From Saprospiraceae bacterium (GTDB lineage Bacteria; Bacteroidota; Bacteroidia; Chitinophagales; Saprospiraceae), in NCBI GenBank assembly GCA_013214355.1, contig JABSSL010000024.1:1-64000 (forward strand): a stretch of DNA of 64,000 nt, written 5' to 3'. Made by a program: the position numbers and the translations under genes. Of the stretch, positions 27,897 to 38,203 are shown one piece after another (the first letter of the stretch is position 1; each line of letters begins with the position of its first letter). Below the pieces are notes generated by a model. That model was not told where the DNA came from. It saw nothing but the letters and a program-made list of their open reading frames with translations, and made no database searches.

Positions 27897-30305
27897 CTAA
27901 TCCTGTTGAAGACTTTCAATCGGATTAGCACGAGCATGCACCATAGCCTCCCGGCCCACTGTCAAGCTCGCTAGCAATAAAGTTCCCATACCTACTATCG
28001 CAAAGAAGCTCCAATGCAGCTCCACGTAGAAGGCATAGTTGCTCGATAGCCACTTCTGCCCAAGCCACCAAGCCACGGGAGCGGCAATTACGAAAGCTAA
28101 ACCCACTAAGCGGATTAGTGGCAATGATAGCAATTGTACCAGCTGCCCCACGGTAGCCCCTAGTACTTTACGTATCCCAATCTCTTGCTTACGTTGCACT
28201 ACTAACAAAGCGGATAAGCCCATAATTCCTAATGCTGCTATGAGTAACATCAGGCCACTGGCCCAATTCACCATTTTCTTCCAGCGGGCCTCCGATTCGT
28301 AGTAAGCGCCAATATCATTTTCCAGAAAACTATATTCAAATGGTAAATAGCCTAGGTGTTTTTCATGAATCTCTTCCAATACTTTGACCGTTTGAGCTGC
28401 GTATTGATCTTGTGTCTTTATCCATATTTCTTTGACCCGGGAGTTGGGTTTTGAATATAGTACCAAAGGCTTGATTGATTCTTTGAGCGATTCCAAGTGA
28501 AAATCCTTGACGACTCCAATCACCTCCATTGAGTTATCTCCCCATTGCACAACTTTCCCAATAGGTTCCTCCCATTGTACTGACTTTACGAAGGTCTCAT
28601 TCACGAGTACTCGATTTAGAGAATCGGTTGACCGTAAAGCATTGAAGTTTTCACCTTGCAACATTTGAATGCCAAAGGCAGGGATGAAATTGGCATCGAT
28701 GCTCCCATAGGCCGCCATGATCGACTGATCCCCATCATAACGTACCTGCGTTCGATTCACCCCGTGCTTAGAAATATTGGCTCTAGCTGTAACTTGCTCA
28801 ATAAATGGATATTGGGCTAGTTCTTCCTTGATGACAGGCACTAGTTCAGTGCTAGTGAACCAAGGAACTTCCATACCAATAATATTGGAGGGATCATAGC
28901 CTAATTCCTTATTCTGCAAAAACCGAAACTGCTGATGAAAAAAGACAGCCCCTAACACAAAAAGAATAGCTAGCGAAAATTGAACGACCACCAGGCCTTT
29001 TGCCCAATTATGACGTCCGGATAAACGTACTCGATTAACGATAGCCTGTACCGGCTTTAAGCTAGATAGTATTAGGGCTGGATAAAAGCCCGCTAAAACG
29101 GCCAACAGCCAATGGAATAGGAAAATGGCAGCAATAATCGGAAGTTCTGTAAGTACATGGGCAGAGATATATTTACCCGTAAAGTGATTAAAAAAAGGCA
29201 GCAACCATTGAACGACCGCTAAGGCCGGTAATACTGCTAAGCCAACCAACAACCAAGACTCGGTTAAGAACTGGACAATTAGCTGCTTTCTGGACCCTCC
29301 AATAACCTTTCGTACTCCCACTTCACGTCCACGGTCCATCGATTGAGCTAAGGACAAGTTGATGAAATTGATACAGGCCAACAGCAACACCAGAAACGCC
29401 ACTCCAATCAGAATGTAGGAGTATTGCGGATTACTCCCGCGTTCCAATCCATTAGAGACGTAGAGCTCCTCTTCTAGGTGTACATCCAGCAAGGGTTGAA
29501 GTGCAAACCAATGACGGGCATCAGGTTTAGCTTCCCGAAGCTCACTCAATTGAGGGGCCATTGCTTCATTGGCAATAACCGCCATCTTTTCGATGACACG
29601 ATCTCTGTTTACACCTTCCTTCAGTTTAAGGAAGGTATTTAGATTTGATCCAATCCAGTCTTGTTGTCGCTCCGGATGCTCCGCTAGTAGGTATCGTTGA
29701 AAGGGTAAGATGAAGTCGAATTGTAGACTGGAATTGGCCGGAGGTGTCTGAGCGACTCCGATGACAGTCAATTCACTAAATTGATCTTCTTCCTCTTGAA
29801 TTTCTACTACCTGTCCTACGGGGTTATTCTCCCCGAATAAGATTTCTGCTTGTTCGGCCGAGAGAATCAACTGGTGCGGCTCCAGCAACTGATCAGGGCC
29901 GACCCCCTGGATAACATCAAATGAGAAAATGTCGAAGAAGGTGGAGTCCACATAGAGCATATCACCGTAAAAGGTCTGTCCGTCCACTCTTACTAATTCA
30001 GGATAACCTTTCACTCTGACAAAAGCCTCTACTTCATCAATATTCTCAGTAAAAGTTGGCCCCTGTGGAATTCCTGTAAATCCACTTTTATAATCGCCAA
30101 AAAAACCATTGGCGCTCTGAGTCGTCACTCGATAGATATCTTGCTTATGCGTATGAAATTGATCAAAGCTTTGCTCATCTCGAACAAAAAGAAAGATGAG
30201 TAAAACTACCGTCAAGGCCACCCACATACCAATGAAATTGATCATCGATATCTGACGTTTACGCCATAGATTTCGGAAGGCGGTCTTGAGGTAATTGTAA
30301 AACAT
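27897..30305 (-). CDS. MacB/FtsX-type ABC transporter permease
   Basis: 802 residues, the shortest of the array. The N-terminal helix (about 19-42) precedes the first periplasmic domain. The first FtsX block has RGREVGVRKVIGGSRKQLI and the C-terminal block has RKQEIGIRKVLGAT, ending NPIESLQQD. It is separated from its upstream and downstream permease neighbours by only 85-86 bases, which supports co-transcription with them. There is no adjacent ATPase. Family role as a mechanotransmission-type permease is known; its own cargo is not. Confidence 0.93.
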   Translation of the reverse strand: MFYNYLKTAFRNLWRKRQISMINFIGMWVALTVVLLIFLFVRDEQSFDQFHTHKQDIYRVTTQSANGFFGDYKSGFTGIPQGPTFTENIDEVEAFVRVKGYPELVRVDGQTFYGDMLYVDSTFFDIFSFDVIQGVGPDQLLEPHQLILSAEQAEILFGENNPVGQVVEIQEEEDQFSELTVIGVAQTPPANSSLQFDFILPFQRYLLAEHPERQQDWIGSNLNTFLKLKEGVNRDRVIEKMAVIANEAMAPQLSELREAKPDARHWFALQPLLDVHLEEELYVSNGLERGSNPQYSYILIGVAFLVLLLACINFINLSLAQSMDRGREVGVRKVIGGSRKQLIVQFLTESWLLVGLAVLPALAVVQWLLPFFNHFTGKYISAHVLTELPIIAAIFLFHWLLAVLAGFYPALILSSLKPVQAIVNRVRLSGRHNWAKGLVVVQFSLAILFVLGAVFFHQQFRFLQNKELGYDPSNIIGMEVPWFTSTELVPVIKEELAQYPFIEQVTARANISKHGVNRTQVRYDGDQSIMAAYGSIDANFIPAFGIQMLQGENFNALRSTDSLNRVLVNETFVKSVQWEEPIGKVVQWGDNSMEVIGVVKDFHLESLKESIKPLVLYSKPNSRVKEIWIKTQDQYAAQTVKVLEEIHEKHLGYLPFEYSFLENDIGAYYESEARWKKMVNWASGLMLLIAALGIMGLSALLVVQRKQEIGIRKVLGATVGQLVQLLSLPLIRLVGLAFVIAAPVAWWLGQKWLSSNYAFYVELHWSFFAIVGMGTLLLASLTVGREAMVHARANPIESLQQD

Positions 30306-30390
30306 ACGTCTTAGGATTTGGAAAATGTCTCATTTAATCGGGACTGGATCATCCGCGCTAAGCCTTGATAACTTAGAAGAAAACGGATGC

Positions 30391-32817
30391 TTATTCATCC
30401 CGTAGGGTATCCACAGGATTTGCCCAAGTTTTTTGCAAAGCATTAATGCTGACAATAGTAAAAGCCAGAACCAAGGTTAACCCTCCAGCCAAGGGAAACA
30501 GCCACCATTGGATTGGTGTCTGGTAAGCAAAGTCTTGGAGCCAGCGCTCCGCGCCAAAGTAGGCAAACGGAACAGCCAGCCCCAAGGCCAACATCAATAG
30601 CTTAACGTAGTCCTTATTGAGTAAAGCCAAGATCTGCTGGGCGGAAGCCCCCAGAACTCGACGTATACCGATTTCTTTTGCACGTTGCTCTACGGTAAAG
30701 AGCGATAAACCAAACAAGCCCAGGCAGGCGATGAAGATGGCCAGGATAGATGCTAAGCCAAATAAGCTACCAAAGCGATCATCTGCTTCATACTGCCGAT
30801 CAAACTGCTCATCTACAAAATGATAATCGAATGGGTTGCCTGGGAAGAATTGCTGATAAAGCGCACTGAGCGTAGCCAGCTTTTCATCTAAGTTGTCTGT
30901 CTGGAGTTTTATTGTAAAAATGTGATCATTAAAATGAGGTAAAAATACCGTCGGGCTAAAGGGGCTGTGTAAACTCTCATGATGGTAATTCTCAATCACG
31001 CCAATCACCTGCACTGGCTCCGCCCCTTGCCGCGTAATATATTGGCCGATAGCTGCCTCTGTTGATTCAAATCCAAGTTCTTGCACAGCTCGCTCATTCA
31101 AGACTGCATGCTGGATCCCGTACCAATCTTCCGCCAACATATTACCATCAAATACACGCCCCGTCTTGAGTGGAATAGCATAGGTGTCAAAAAATCGATC
31201 ATCCACGAGCATCAAAGCATAGTTCTTTTCCTCATCTCCAGGAGCGGGGTTCATACGGGTGTAACCAGGGGCATAGAGATTATAGTTCTGCCCGGGCACC
31301 GCCCCAGAATTACAGTACTCTTCCACAAACGACAGCTTGCCCAGCTCTTGCCGAAAAGCCCTGGAGCTACTGATCTGATCACGATCCAAGCCCTCTGGCC
31401 CATTGAAAATCAGCAACTGCTCGGAATTAAAACCTAGATCAGCATCTCGGAGATAATTAAGTTGTTGGAAAACCAAAACGGTAAAGACAATCAAACTAAT
31501 AGAAACCAAGAACTGGAATACCATCAAGCCTTTTCGAACCCATTGTCCCCTTGAGGTTTGTAAAAACTTACCTTTTAGCATTTCAATGGGATTACGCCTA
31601 GCAAGGAAATAAGCTACGTATCCTCCCGACAAGATGATACCAACCAGTAGCAAGGCCAATCCGAGGGCACTCAATTGAAAAGCCCCAAATAAAAGGCCTA
31701 AAGATAGCTGCACGCCTAGTAGTTCGTTGAAGTAAGGCTGCAAAAGATCAATCAATCCCAAACTCGCCACCAAGGCCAAACCATTCATCGCCAAAGCCTC
31801 GCCCAAGAATTGGATAGATAGTTGCGACTTTCCTGCACCTACCACTTTCCTTACACTTACCTCTTTGGCTCGCGTTATTCCTACCGCCGTGGAAAGATTG
31901 ACATAATTGATCCAGGCAATCCCTATGATCAATAATGCGATAGTTAAAAGGAGATACAGGAATTGCACATTAACAAAACTCGGAATGGCTCCATTCAAGC
32001 CCTCCCCCAAGTGCACGTCGGCCAGCGGCTGCAGCTTGATCTCACTACCGAGATAATTAGGCATTTTCTCTGTCAAGATTTGCAAGCTGGCTTCCACCTG
32101 GCTAACATCTTGTTCTGAAGCTAATTGCACAAAGGATTTGTAAGCAGAGAACCCCCAGTGTTCAAGGTGGGCCCAGCCACTTCCATTCAGGCTGGCTACG
32201 TTCTTGAAATTATTGAGGGAAAAAACGAGATTAAATTGATAATCTGAAGTAAGAGGAATGTCTTCGTAAACCCCACTGACCGTGTATTGATGAGCCCCGA
32301 ATTGATTATTGAGTAATAATTCCTGTCCTACGGGATCCTCATCACCAAAGTAGCGATTGGCTGTACTAGCGGATAGGGCTACCGTGTAGGCCTGATCCGG
32401 TTTTCCTCCTTTGATAAAGGGGTGTGTAAAAATGTCGAAAAGGCTAGCATCTGCGTACCAAATAGCCTCTTCTTTAAAGGATTTTAGCTGTTCATCCGAG
32501 TCGGTTTGAATTTGAACTAGTCCATCCATTTGATCCATAAATCGGGCGTAGGCTCGGATGTGGGGACTAGTTTCCATAGCTGCTGGTGCCAACATAGGGG
32601 GCACCCATTCATTCGCTTGTTCGCTATCACCTAGTAACAGTCGGTGTATCTCGGGTAATTCTTGGTGAAATTGGTTAAAAGAATAGTGATAGCTAACGTA
32701 CTGGAGAATGAAGAGAAATGCTGTAATCCCTAAAGTAAGGCCTAGTAGATTCAGTCCGGAAAAAACTTTCCGGTTCCAGAAGCTTCTAAATATGGCCTTG
32801 ATATAGTGATTCAGCAT
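30391..32817 (-). CDS. MacB/FtsX-type ABC transporter permease
   Basis: 808 residues, first permease of the five-gene tandem array as transcribed. It begins MLNHYIKAIFRSFWNRKVF with a helix at about 18-40. The first FtsX block carries RAKEVSVRKVVGAGKSQLS, in which the usual glycine after EV is serine, and the second carries RAKEIGIRRVLGAS, ending NPVDTLRDE. The 85-base spacing to the next permease suggests one transcript. The GIN-type exported protein gene is 196 bases upstream, with a hairpin between them. Confidence 0.93.
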   Translation of the reverse strand: MLNHYIKAIFRSFWNRKVFSGLNLLGLTLGITAFLFILQYVSYHYSFNQFHQELPEIHRLLLGDSEQANEWVPPMLAPAAMETSPHIRAYARFMDQMDGLVQIQTDSDEQLKSFKEEAIWYADASLFDIFTHPFIKGGKPDQAYTVALSASTANRYFGDEDPVGQELLLNNQFGAHQYTVSGVYEDIPLTSDYQFNLVFSLNNFKNVASLNGSGWAHLEHWGFSAYKSFVQLASEQDVSQVEASLQILTEKMPNYLGSEIKLQPLADVHLGEGLNGAIPSFVNVQFLYLLLTIALLIIGIAWINYVNLSTAVGITRAKEVSVRKVVGAGKSQLSIQFLGEALAMNGLALVASLGLIDLLQPYFNELLGVQLSLGLLFGAFQLSALGLALLLVGIILSGGYVAYFLARRNPIEMLKGKFLQTSRGQWVRKGLMVFQFLVSISLIVFTVLVFQQLNYLRDADLGFNSEQLLIFNGPEGLDRDQISSSRAFRQELGKLSFVEEYCNSGAVPGQNYNLYAPGYTRMNPAPGDEEKNYALMLVDDRFFDTYAIPLKTGRVFDGNMLAEDWYGIQHAVLNERAVQELGFESTEAAIGQYITRQGAEPVQVIGVIENYHHESLHSPFSPTVFLPHFNDHIFTIKLQTDNLDEKLATLSALYQQFFPGNPFDYHFVDEQFDRQYEADDRFGSLFGLASILAIFIACLGLFGLSLFTVEQRAKEIGIRRVLGASAQQILALLNKDYVKLLMLALGLAVPFAYFGAERWLQDFAYQTPIQWWLFPLAGGLTLVLAFTIVSINALQKTWANPVDTLRDE

Positions 32818-32917
32818 GGTGAAATTTTAAAAAAGGTTCTTCGACAGGTTTTGAGTTTGAATACAGTCAAAGAAGGAAAAAATTCGGGTGATTTCTTATT
32901 TCATTTTTGTGAATGAA

Positions 32918-32936
32918 GCCCGGCTTTCCGCCGGGC
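32918..32936 (-). terminator. GC-rich hairpin after the GIN-type gene
   Basis: A perfect 7-bp stem GCCCGGC/GCCGGGC with a TTTCC loop lies 77 bases beyond the stop of the - strand gene at 33014-33637. On that strand it is followed by TTCATTCAC, only a weak T-run. It may end transcription before the permease array, or attenuate it. Confidence 0.45.
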
Positions 32937-33013
32937 CATTTAAATTGTCTCTTGTAATATACTCCGACTAAAGAATTGCACGGTGGGTAACAAAGGTGAT
33001 CAAGCCCGTTACC

Positions 33014-33637
33014 TTAGCGCAATAAGAGACTGTTATTTCTTGGCTTATAGGTTTTCATGGCTGTCTTCTCACGAACAGATACGCTACTGTGTTCTACACG
33101 AAGTTGACGGTGCTGCAACTCACTATCTTCAAAGTCAACGGTAAAGTTTTCGATCTCGCCTACTGCGGTCAAACTAGATTGGCCTTCTGCATAGGCGTTC
33201 ACCATTTCGGCTTTGAAGTTCAAATTGGCGTGTGCTTTATTTTCCAAAGCAATCTCCAAGCGTTCTGCTGGGATAGCTTCTCTAGCCGTCACGATAGCCC
33301 CTTCTTTTGCCACCAAGTTGAACAACTTGTTGTACGTCACTCGGATAATAGAAGGATTAGAACCTTTTTCTGCTCGAATTTTCAAAGTTTTGTTTTCGAT
33401 AGTGATGCTCACATCTGAGCCACCATTTCTCTGGCTAACTGCAGCTTCTGGTCCATGCACCAATAATACTTCCGCAGGGCCTTCGATTTCTACTTCGGTG
33501 AAAGCGTGATGATCATCGTAGATATTAGAAGCAGATACTAACACAGCCCAGATGGCTACTACCGCCAAGGATACCCAGATGTTGAGCGCTTTCATAGCTT
33601 TATACTTTCTGTTAGAGATTAAAGAGGACTGTTTCAT
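33014..33637 (-). CDS. exported GIN/DUF2807-type beta-helix protein
   Basis: 207 residues. A basic start and hydrophobic segment (ALNIWVSLAVVAIWAVLVSA) give a signal peptide or anchor. An internal ATG at 33595 (MKALNIW) is an alternative start. The rest is beta-rich with the style of GIN domains (TEVEIEGPAEVLLVHG, SDVSITIENKTLKIRAE, RVTYNKLFNLVAKEGAIV), where short strands stack into a solenoid. GIN/DUF2807 proteins are common exported proteins in Bacteroidota with no settled function. It lies upstream of the five permeases on the same strand and may act with them. Confidence 0.75.
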   Translation of the reverse strand: MKQSSLISNRKYKAMKALNIWVSLAVVAIWAVLVSASNIYDDHHAFTEVEIEGPAEVLLVHGPEAAVSQRNGGSDVSITIENKTLKIRAEKGSNPSIIRVTYNKLFNLVAKEGAIVTAREAIPAERLEIALENKAHANLNFKAEMVNAYAEGQSSLTAVGEIENFTVDFEDSELQHRQLRVEHSSVSVREKTAMKTYKPRNNSLLLR

Positions 33638-33896
33638 TTTATATTTCTTTTATAGTATTCGATGTATGCCAATCTTTATCCAATCCGCGTGCCAAAACTA
33701 TTAACCTACTGGATAACAGAAAGTTAAACCCGGATCAAAGGCAAATACAGGCCAAAAACTTGTGCGATTGCGGACAGAATGTGTCCATTTTCGAACAGTT
33801 TTTGTCCCCCGAAATTGTAATTCTAGAAAAAATGAACAGTGAAAAGGAAAGAGGACTCCCTCCAACTCAAGAAGAAAACACTATTCCAAGCTAAGC

Positions 33897-34793
33897 TTAC
33901 AAATCTGATCGATGAGGAGCAGAGGATTGTGCCCCCATTCTCGTTACGGAGATGGCCGCAGCTTTAGCCGCAAACTGTATGGCTGGTAACCAGTCCTGAC
34001 CTTCTGCTAAGGCAACCGTTAAGGCACCATTGAAGACGTCACCAGCGGCTGTCGTATCTACGGCCTTTACTTTCTCAGCCGGAACGAGAACTTGCTGCGT
34101 GGCACTTTTGTAAAATGCACCTTTGGCACCTAAGGTTAGAATCACATGCTCAACCCCCATTGCCAATAGTGCATCTGCTGCCTGTACCGCTGTAGCATCA
34201 TCCTCTACTCGGATTCCAGTCAGCAATTCAGCTTCCGTTTCATTAGGGGTGATCAGAAATAGGTGCTGATAGGTGTCAGCTGAGATATTTTGTGCTGGGG
34301 CGGGGTTTAGGATAACCCTTTTACCCATCTTTCCTGCTTTAGCTATGGCGTATTCCACCGTAGGAATAGGTGTCTCCAATTGGATAAGTACAAGATCTGC
34401 TGTAGAAAAGGCAGATTCAGCATTGTCGAGATCAGTGGTAGTCAGTTGGTTATTGGCGCCGGACGCCACTACAATCTCATTTTCTCCTTCTGCATTGACG
34501 GTGATCAGTGCAACACCGGAGGCTGTAGCTTCATCCGTTAGGCAAAAGTCAGTCGCAATCCCTTCCTTTTTAAATCCCTCAATGGCTTGGGCCCCAAAAA
34601 TATCTTGTCCCACTTTACAAATAAAAGTTACTTCTCCCCCTAGTCGAGCAGCGGCCACGGCCTGGTTGGCCCCTTTCCCACCAGGAAACATAAAGAATTC
34701 ACCACCGAGAATAGTTTCTCCTGCTTGTGGGAAACGTTCAGTCTTGACGACCATGTCTGTATTCGAGCTACCAATGACTAGGATGTTAGGCAT
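33897..34793 (-). CDS. rbsK: ribokinase (PfkB family)
   Basis: 298 residues, normal length. Ribokinase phosphorylates D-ribose to ribose-5-phosphate with ATP. The sequence shows the N-terminal GSSNTDMVV, the sugar-binding GGKGANQAVAAARLGG motif, and the C-terminal catalytic AAGDVFNGAL signature (most family members have GDTFNGA), with the base D in GD. It is 11 bases downstream of the beta-lactamase-family gene on the same strand. A related nucleoside or sugar kinase activity cannot be excluded. The divergent-direction GPH symporter at 36.8 kb could supply a sugar. Confidence 0.92.
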   Translation of the reverse strand: MPNILVIGSSNTDMVVKTERFPQAGETILGGEFFMFPGGKGANQAVAAARLGGEVTFICKVGQDIFGAQAIEGFKKEGIATDFCLTDEATASGVALITVNAEGENEIVVASGANNQLTTTDLDNAESAFSTADLVLIQLETPIPTVEYAIAKAGKMGKRVILNPAPAQNISADTYQHLFLITPNETEAELLTGIRVEDDATAVQAADALLAMGVEHVILTLGAKGAFYKSATQQVLVPAEKVKAVDTTAAGDVFNGALTVALAEGQDWLPAIQFAAKAAAISVTRMGAQSSAPHRSDL

Positions 34794-34804
34794 AATGTTG
34801 ATGC

Positions 34805-36604
34805 TTATTGTTTACGTTTTGCTGTAAAGGTACCGTTCGGTTGGCGTAAGATAGCTTCTTTAGCCTTATCCTCAGAGATTACGAACTCAACCACGTAGCC
34901 ATTTAGTCCTTTAATGGAAAATTTATCTTGACCGAGCGCCTGTAGTTCGTACTCCGGTTGGCCAGCAATAAAAAGGTGAAGCGTACCTCCCGCTTTAGTG
35001 TAAATCTTTATTTCTTGTGGCCCCAAAGTGTATTCGCCAACGTATGGCTCTAAGGCGGACTCTTCCACAGCGATGATGTCGGGTATTTTTTGGAATGAAA
35101 TAGCGTCTACCATCGGTTCAATCTTGATCGAAACACTCGTAATATCACCCACATCATTCGTTGCAAAATTAAACCTTAAAGGTGATTCACTTTCCTCATC
35201 AATCCCATCTTCTTCGACCGAGAAGGGCTGAAAGATATTATAGTGATAATGTTTCAACCAGAGTTTTTGCAAAGGTAGTATAGCAAATAAAGAATCGGCT
35301 TTTACTCGAACCCGAAACGTTCCATACCCCGGATGATCATATTTGCCCGCAAAGGCATTAGCAGTATGAGAAGGTTTTGTCCCTTTCTTTTGGTTAGAAG
35401 TAGCGACGGACGCCGCTTCCTCTTGTGTCTTTGCTGCTTCATCTGCTCTTTCTTTACGCTCCTTACTCCATTCTCTTTTCGGCAGACCCAAAACCCGATC
35501 TGCTATTGTATTACGTACCATCGAGGGTACCACAGAACCATTCTGATTTACCAGCACCACAATTCCTACACTATCGCTAGGGAAGAAACAAGTATTTGCC
35601 GAAAAACCGTCAATGTTTCCACCGTGCTCTACGCGATAGTGACCTCTATAGGAAGAAAGAAACCAACCATAGCCATAATTGGCCATGTGCAAATCGGGAT
35701 ACTCTGCACCCGGCGTTCCCCCTGCAACGATCATTTGCGAGCTCATGGCTTCCTGTACATAATCTGCGGGCAATACATCCTTCCCCTTAAACTTCCCACC
35801 ATTGATCCATGGGATCATCCAATTGGCCATTTCAGTTACACTACTATTGATGCTCCCCGCAGGTCCCATTGCCCGAATCCTGTAGTAGTCCATGGCTTCG
35901 ATTTTATCATCACTAAGCTGATAACCCTTGGCCACATTTTCACTTTTCTCCAGTTCCGGTATAGACACATTAGAACGCGTCATGCCTAGGGGCGCAAAGA
36001 GCTTTTCCTTAATATTATCTCCCCAGCTCTTGCCAGTCAATTTTTCGGCAATCACACCCTGGGCCATAAACATGAAGTTATTGTAGTACCACTGTTCTCT
36101 GACTCCAGTAAAAGGTTCTTGGTGTGCAATGCGTTGTATTAAGGTATCCTTAGAATCTGTTGGGAAAAGGTACCAAGCCAAGTCATGGCGAGGTAGGCCC
36201 GTGCGGTGACTCATCATGTCCTTGATGGTCACCAAATCATTTAATTCCGAATTATAGAAGGATAATTCAGGGATGTACTCGCGAGGACTATCGTCAAAAT
36301 CTAGTTTTCCATCTGCTCTAAGTAAGCCAAGGAGGGAAGAGGTAAATGCCTTACTACAAGAACCAATAGCATATAAAGTATGCTCATCTGCCTTAACTTT
36401 ATTTTCGTAATCAGCATAGCCAAAACCTTTGGCATATACCACCTTATCCTTTTCAACAACAGCCACTGCAAAACTAGCTGCTTGCCAGGTTTCGAGAATT
36501 TCATTCAGTTCCTCATCCAAGCCTTGCCATCTTGGGTCTTTATCTTGAGCGAGTAATTGAAAAGCAACAAAAAACAAGAAACTGAATAGGAGTGTTTTTT
36601 TCAT
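34805..36604 (-). CDS. exported beta-lactamase-family serine hydrolase with C-terminal DUF3471-like domain
   Basis: 599 residues. A signal peptide (about 1-19) precedes a class C/DD-peptidase-like domain with S82-x-x-K85 (GSCSKAFTS), Y174-x-N176 (WYYNNF) and a HGG third motif (VEHGGNIDG). The region from about residue 420 (NAFAGKYDHPGYGTFRVRV) is a DUF3471-like beta-barrel. Family members act as esterases, D-aminopeptidases or peptidases in the periplasm more often than as true beta-lactamases. Its stop is 11 bases before rbsK, so the two are likely co-transcribed. The substrate is unknown. Confidence 0.9.
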   Translation of the reverse strand: MKKTLLFSFLFFVAFQLLAQDKDPRWQGLDEELNEILETWQAASFAVAVVEKDKVVYAKGFGYADYENKVKADEHTLYAIGSCSKAFTSSLLGLLRADGKLDFDDSPREYIPELSFYNSELNDLVTIKDMMSHRTGLPRHDLAWYLFPTDSKDTLIQRIAHQEPFTGVREQWYYNNFMFMAQGVIAEKLTGKSWGDNIKEKLFAPLGMTRSNVSIPELEKSENVAKGYQLSDDKIEAMDYYRIRAMGPAGSINSSVTEMANWMIPWINGGKFKGKDVLPADYVQEAMSSQMIVAGGTPGAEYPDLHMANYGYGWFLSSYRGHYRVEHGGNIDGFSANTCFFPSDSVGIVVLVNQNGSVVPSMVRNTIADRVLGLPKREWSKERKERADEAAKTQEEAASVATSNQKKGTKPSHTANAFAGKYDHPGYGTFRVRVKADSLFAILPLQKLWLKHYHYNIFQPFSVEEDGIDEESESPLRFNFATNDVGDITSVSIKIEPMVDAISFQKIPDIIAVEESALEPYVGEYTLGPQEIKIYTKAGGTLHLFIAGQPEYELQALGQDKFSIKGLNGYVVEFVISEDKAKEAILRQPNGTFTAKRKQ

Positions 36605-36811
36605 AATTGATAGGACTTAAGAGAGAGTGATTGTACAGTCGCCCCCCCTTCTCCTTTGTGGCCAAGAGCTTATACCTGTGATCTTCCTTACTTTGTGTTT
36701 TCTCTTTTACCAGCTTGAGATGGATGGACGGAGCTTAAAACTAAAGATAATTAAAATATAACTTGGCTTTCGTGGAAAGAAATCAATAATCTTATATTTT
36801 GCCGTGTAATA

Positions 36812-38203
36812 ATGCAGCCGAAATCACCAGTAATGTCAACCTCCTCTCTTTCAAGCTGGCGACAATTGGGGTATGCTTTAGGCATGCTCGGTTGGTCGAT
36901 TCTGACGAACATCATCGGGGTGATGCTGATCTATTTCTACCTACCTCCTAATAATTCTGGCTTGGTAGCTTTAGTACCGCAAACTTTAATCTTCGGCATA
37001 TTTACCGTGTTGGCGGTGATCGCAGCCTCTGGTCGACTAGTAGATGCCGTCACAGACCCCTTGATTGCTTATTGGAGTGATCAGTTCCAAAGTAGGTGGG
37101 GACGAAGAATTCCATTCATGGCCGTTGCTCTCATTCCTGCTGTCGTTTTTTGCATCTTTATCTTTCTGCCTTATGATTACGCCGCAACCAAGGCCAACAT
37201 TTGGTGGTTGTCTGGGGTGCAGGTGGGATTTTATCTCTTTATGACTGCCTATATCATTCCCTATAATGCTTTACTGCCGGAATTAGCCCCTGATAGCGAA
37301 TCAAAAGTTAGACTATCTACTTGGCTCAGTTTCACCTTCGTTCTGGGAGTGATTATTTCTTCTCAGACGCCTGGTCTGGCGGATGTGATTCAATCTGGGT
37401 TTGAAATGGAGAGTCGTCAAATTGCTATGCAGTGGGCCATTGGAGCGCAGTGTATCTTGGGAGGGATCTTCATGGTTATTCCCCTATTTGCCATTAATGA
37501 AGCCGACCATTGCAAAGGCGTACCAACCACCTTACCTTTCTGGAAAGCCTTCCAACAAATCAAAGGAAATCGAAATTTCCTCTATTTCATCGTAGCAGAC
37601 TGTGCTTATTTCGTTTCCCTGACGATCATTAGCAGCAGCTTGCTCTATATTCTCAAGTCACTCCTGGGCCTGGAAGAGTACATTGGGGGGCAAGTAATGG
37701 GTGTTTTGGTCTTGGTGTCTCTTTTGTTCTATCCTTCGGTTGTAAAATTGGCCCGTAGGATGGGCAAGCGTAAACTCATCTTATACGCGCTCTGGTTTCA
37801 AGGTTTATTGTTATTGGCCATATTCTGGATGGGAAAGGTTCCTATTGCTCCAAAACTTCAGATCTTTGGTTTTGCGATCCTTTCTGCTATTCCAGCAGCC
37901 TTTCTAGGCATCTTACCCTTTGCCGTAATCGCTGAAATTGCGGAGGCTGATGCCAAGAAGACCGGTCAACAGAAAGAGGCTATGTACTTTGCCATCCGCA
38001 ATTTCTCCACTAAACTGGGCCAAACCTTCGGCATCACCATTTTTGCTATTCTAACCATTTTCGGAAAGGATCCTGGAGACGATTTCGGTATCCGACTAGT
38101 GGGAGTGATCGGTGGAGTTATCTGCCTCTTGGCCGGTGTAATCTTTTTGCGATTCAAAGAGGTCAGCCCTGCAACTAGCCTCTCTAGCGACCATAGTGAC
38201 TAA
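36812..38203 (+). CDS. GPH-type (glycoside-pentoside-hexuronide) cation symporter, MFS fold
   Basis: 463 residues with about 12 hydrophobic segments. The first half shows the GPH signature DAVTDPLIAYWSDQFQSRWGRRIPFM after helix 2, where the aspartates coordinate Na+ or H+ coupling. An in-frame ATG at 36833 is an alternative start. It would import a sugar or glycoside across the inner membrane. The 3' end overlaps the convergent HxlR gene by 20 bases. The gene is divergent from the beta-lactamase-family/ribokinase pair, whose sugar connection is suggestive. Confidence 0.88.
   Translation: MQPKSPVMSTSSLSSWRQLGYALGMLGWSILTNIIGVMLIYFYLPPNNSGLVALVPQTLIFGIFTVLAVIAASGRLVDAVTDPLIAYWSDQFQSRWGRRIPFMAVALIPAVVFCIFIFLPYDYAATKANIWWLSGVQVGFYLFMTAYIIPYNALLPELAPDSESKVRLSTWLSFTFVLGVIISSQTPGLADVIQSGFEMESRQIAMQWAIGAQCILGGIFMVIPLFAINEADHCKGVPTTLPFWKAFQQIKGNRNFLYFIVADCAYFVSLTIISSSLLYILKSLLGLEEYIGGQVMGVLVLVSLLFYPSVVKLARRMGKRKLILYALWFQGLLLLAIFWMGKVPIAPKLQIFGFAILSAIPAAFLGILPFAVIAEIAEADAKKTGQQKEAMYFAIRNFSTKLGQTFGITIFAILTIFGKDPGDDFGIRLVGVIGGVICLLAGVIFLRFKEVSPATSLSSDHSD

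Noticed and set aside
34805-36604. True beta-lactamase resistance gene
   Set aside because: The fold motifs fit, but this subfamily with a C-terminal DUF3471-like domain consists mostly of esterases or peptidases; resistance cannot be inferred from sequence.
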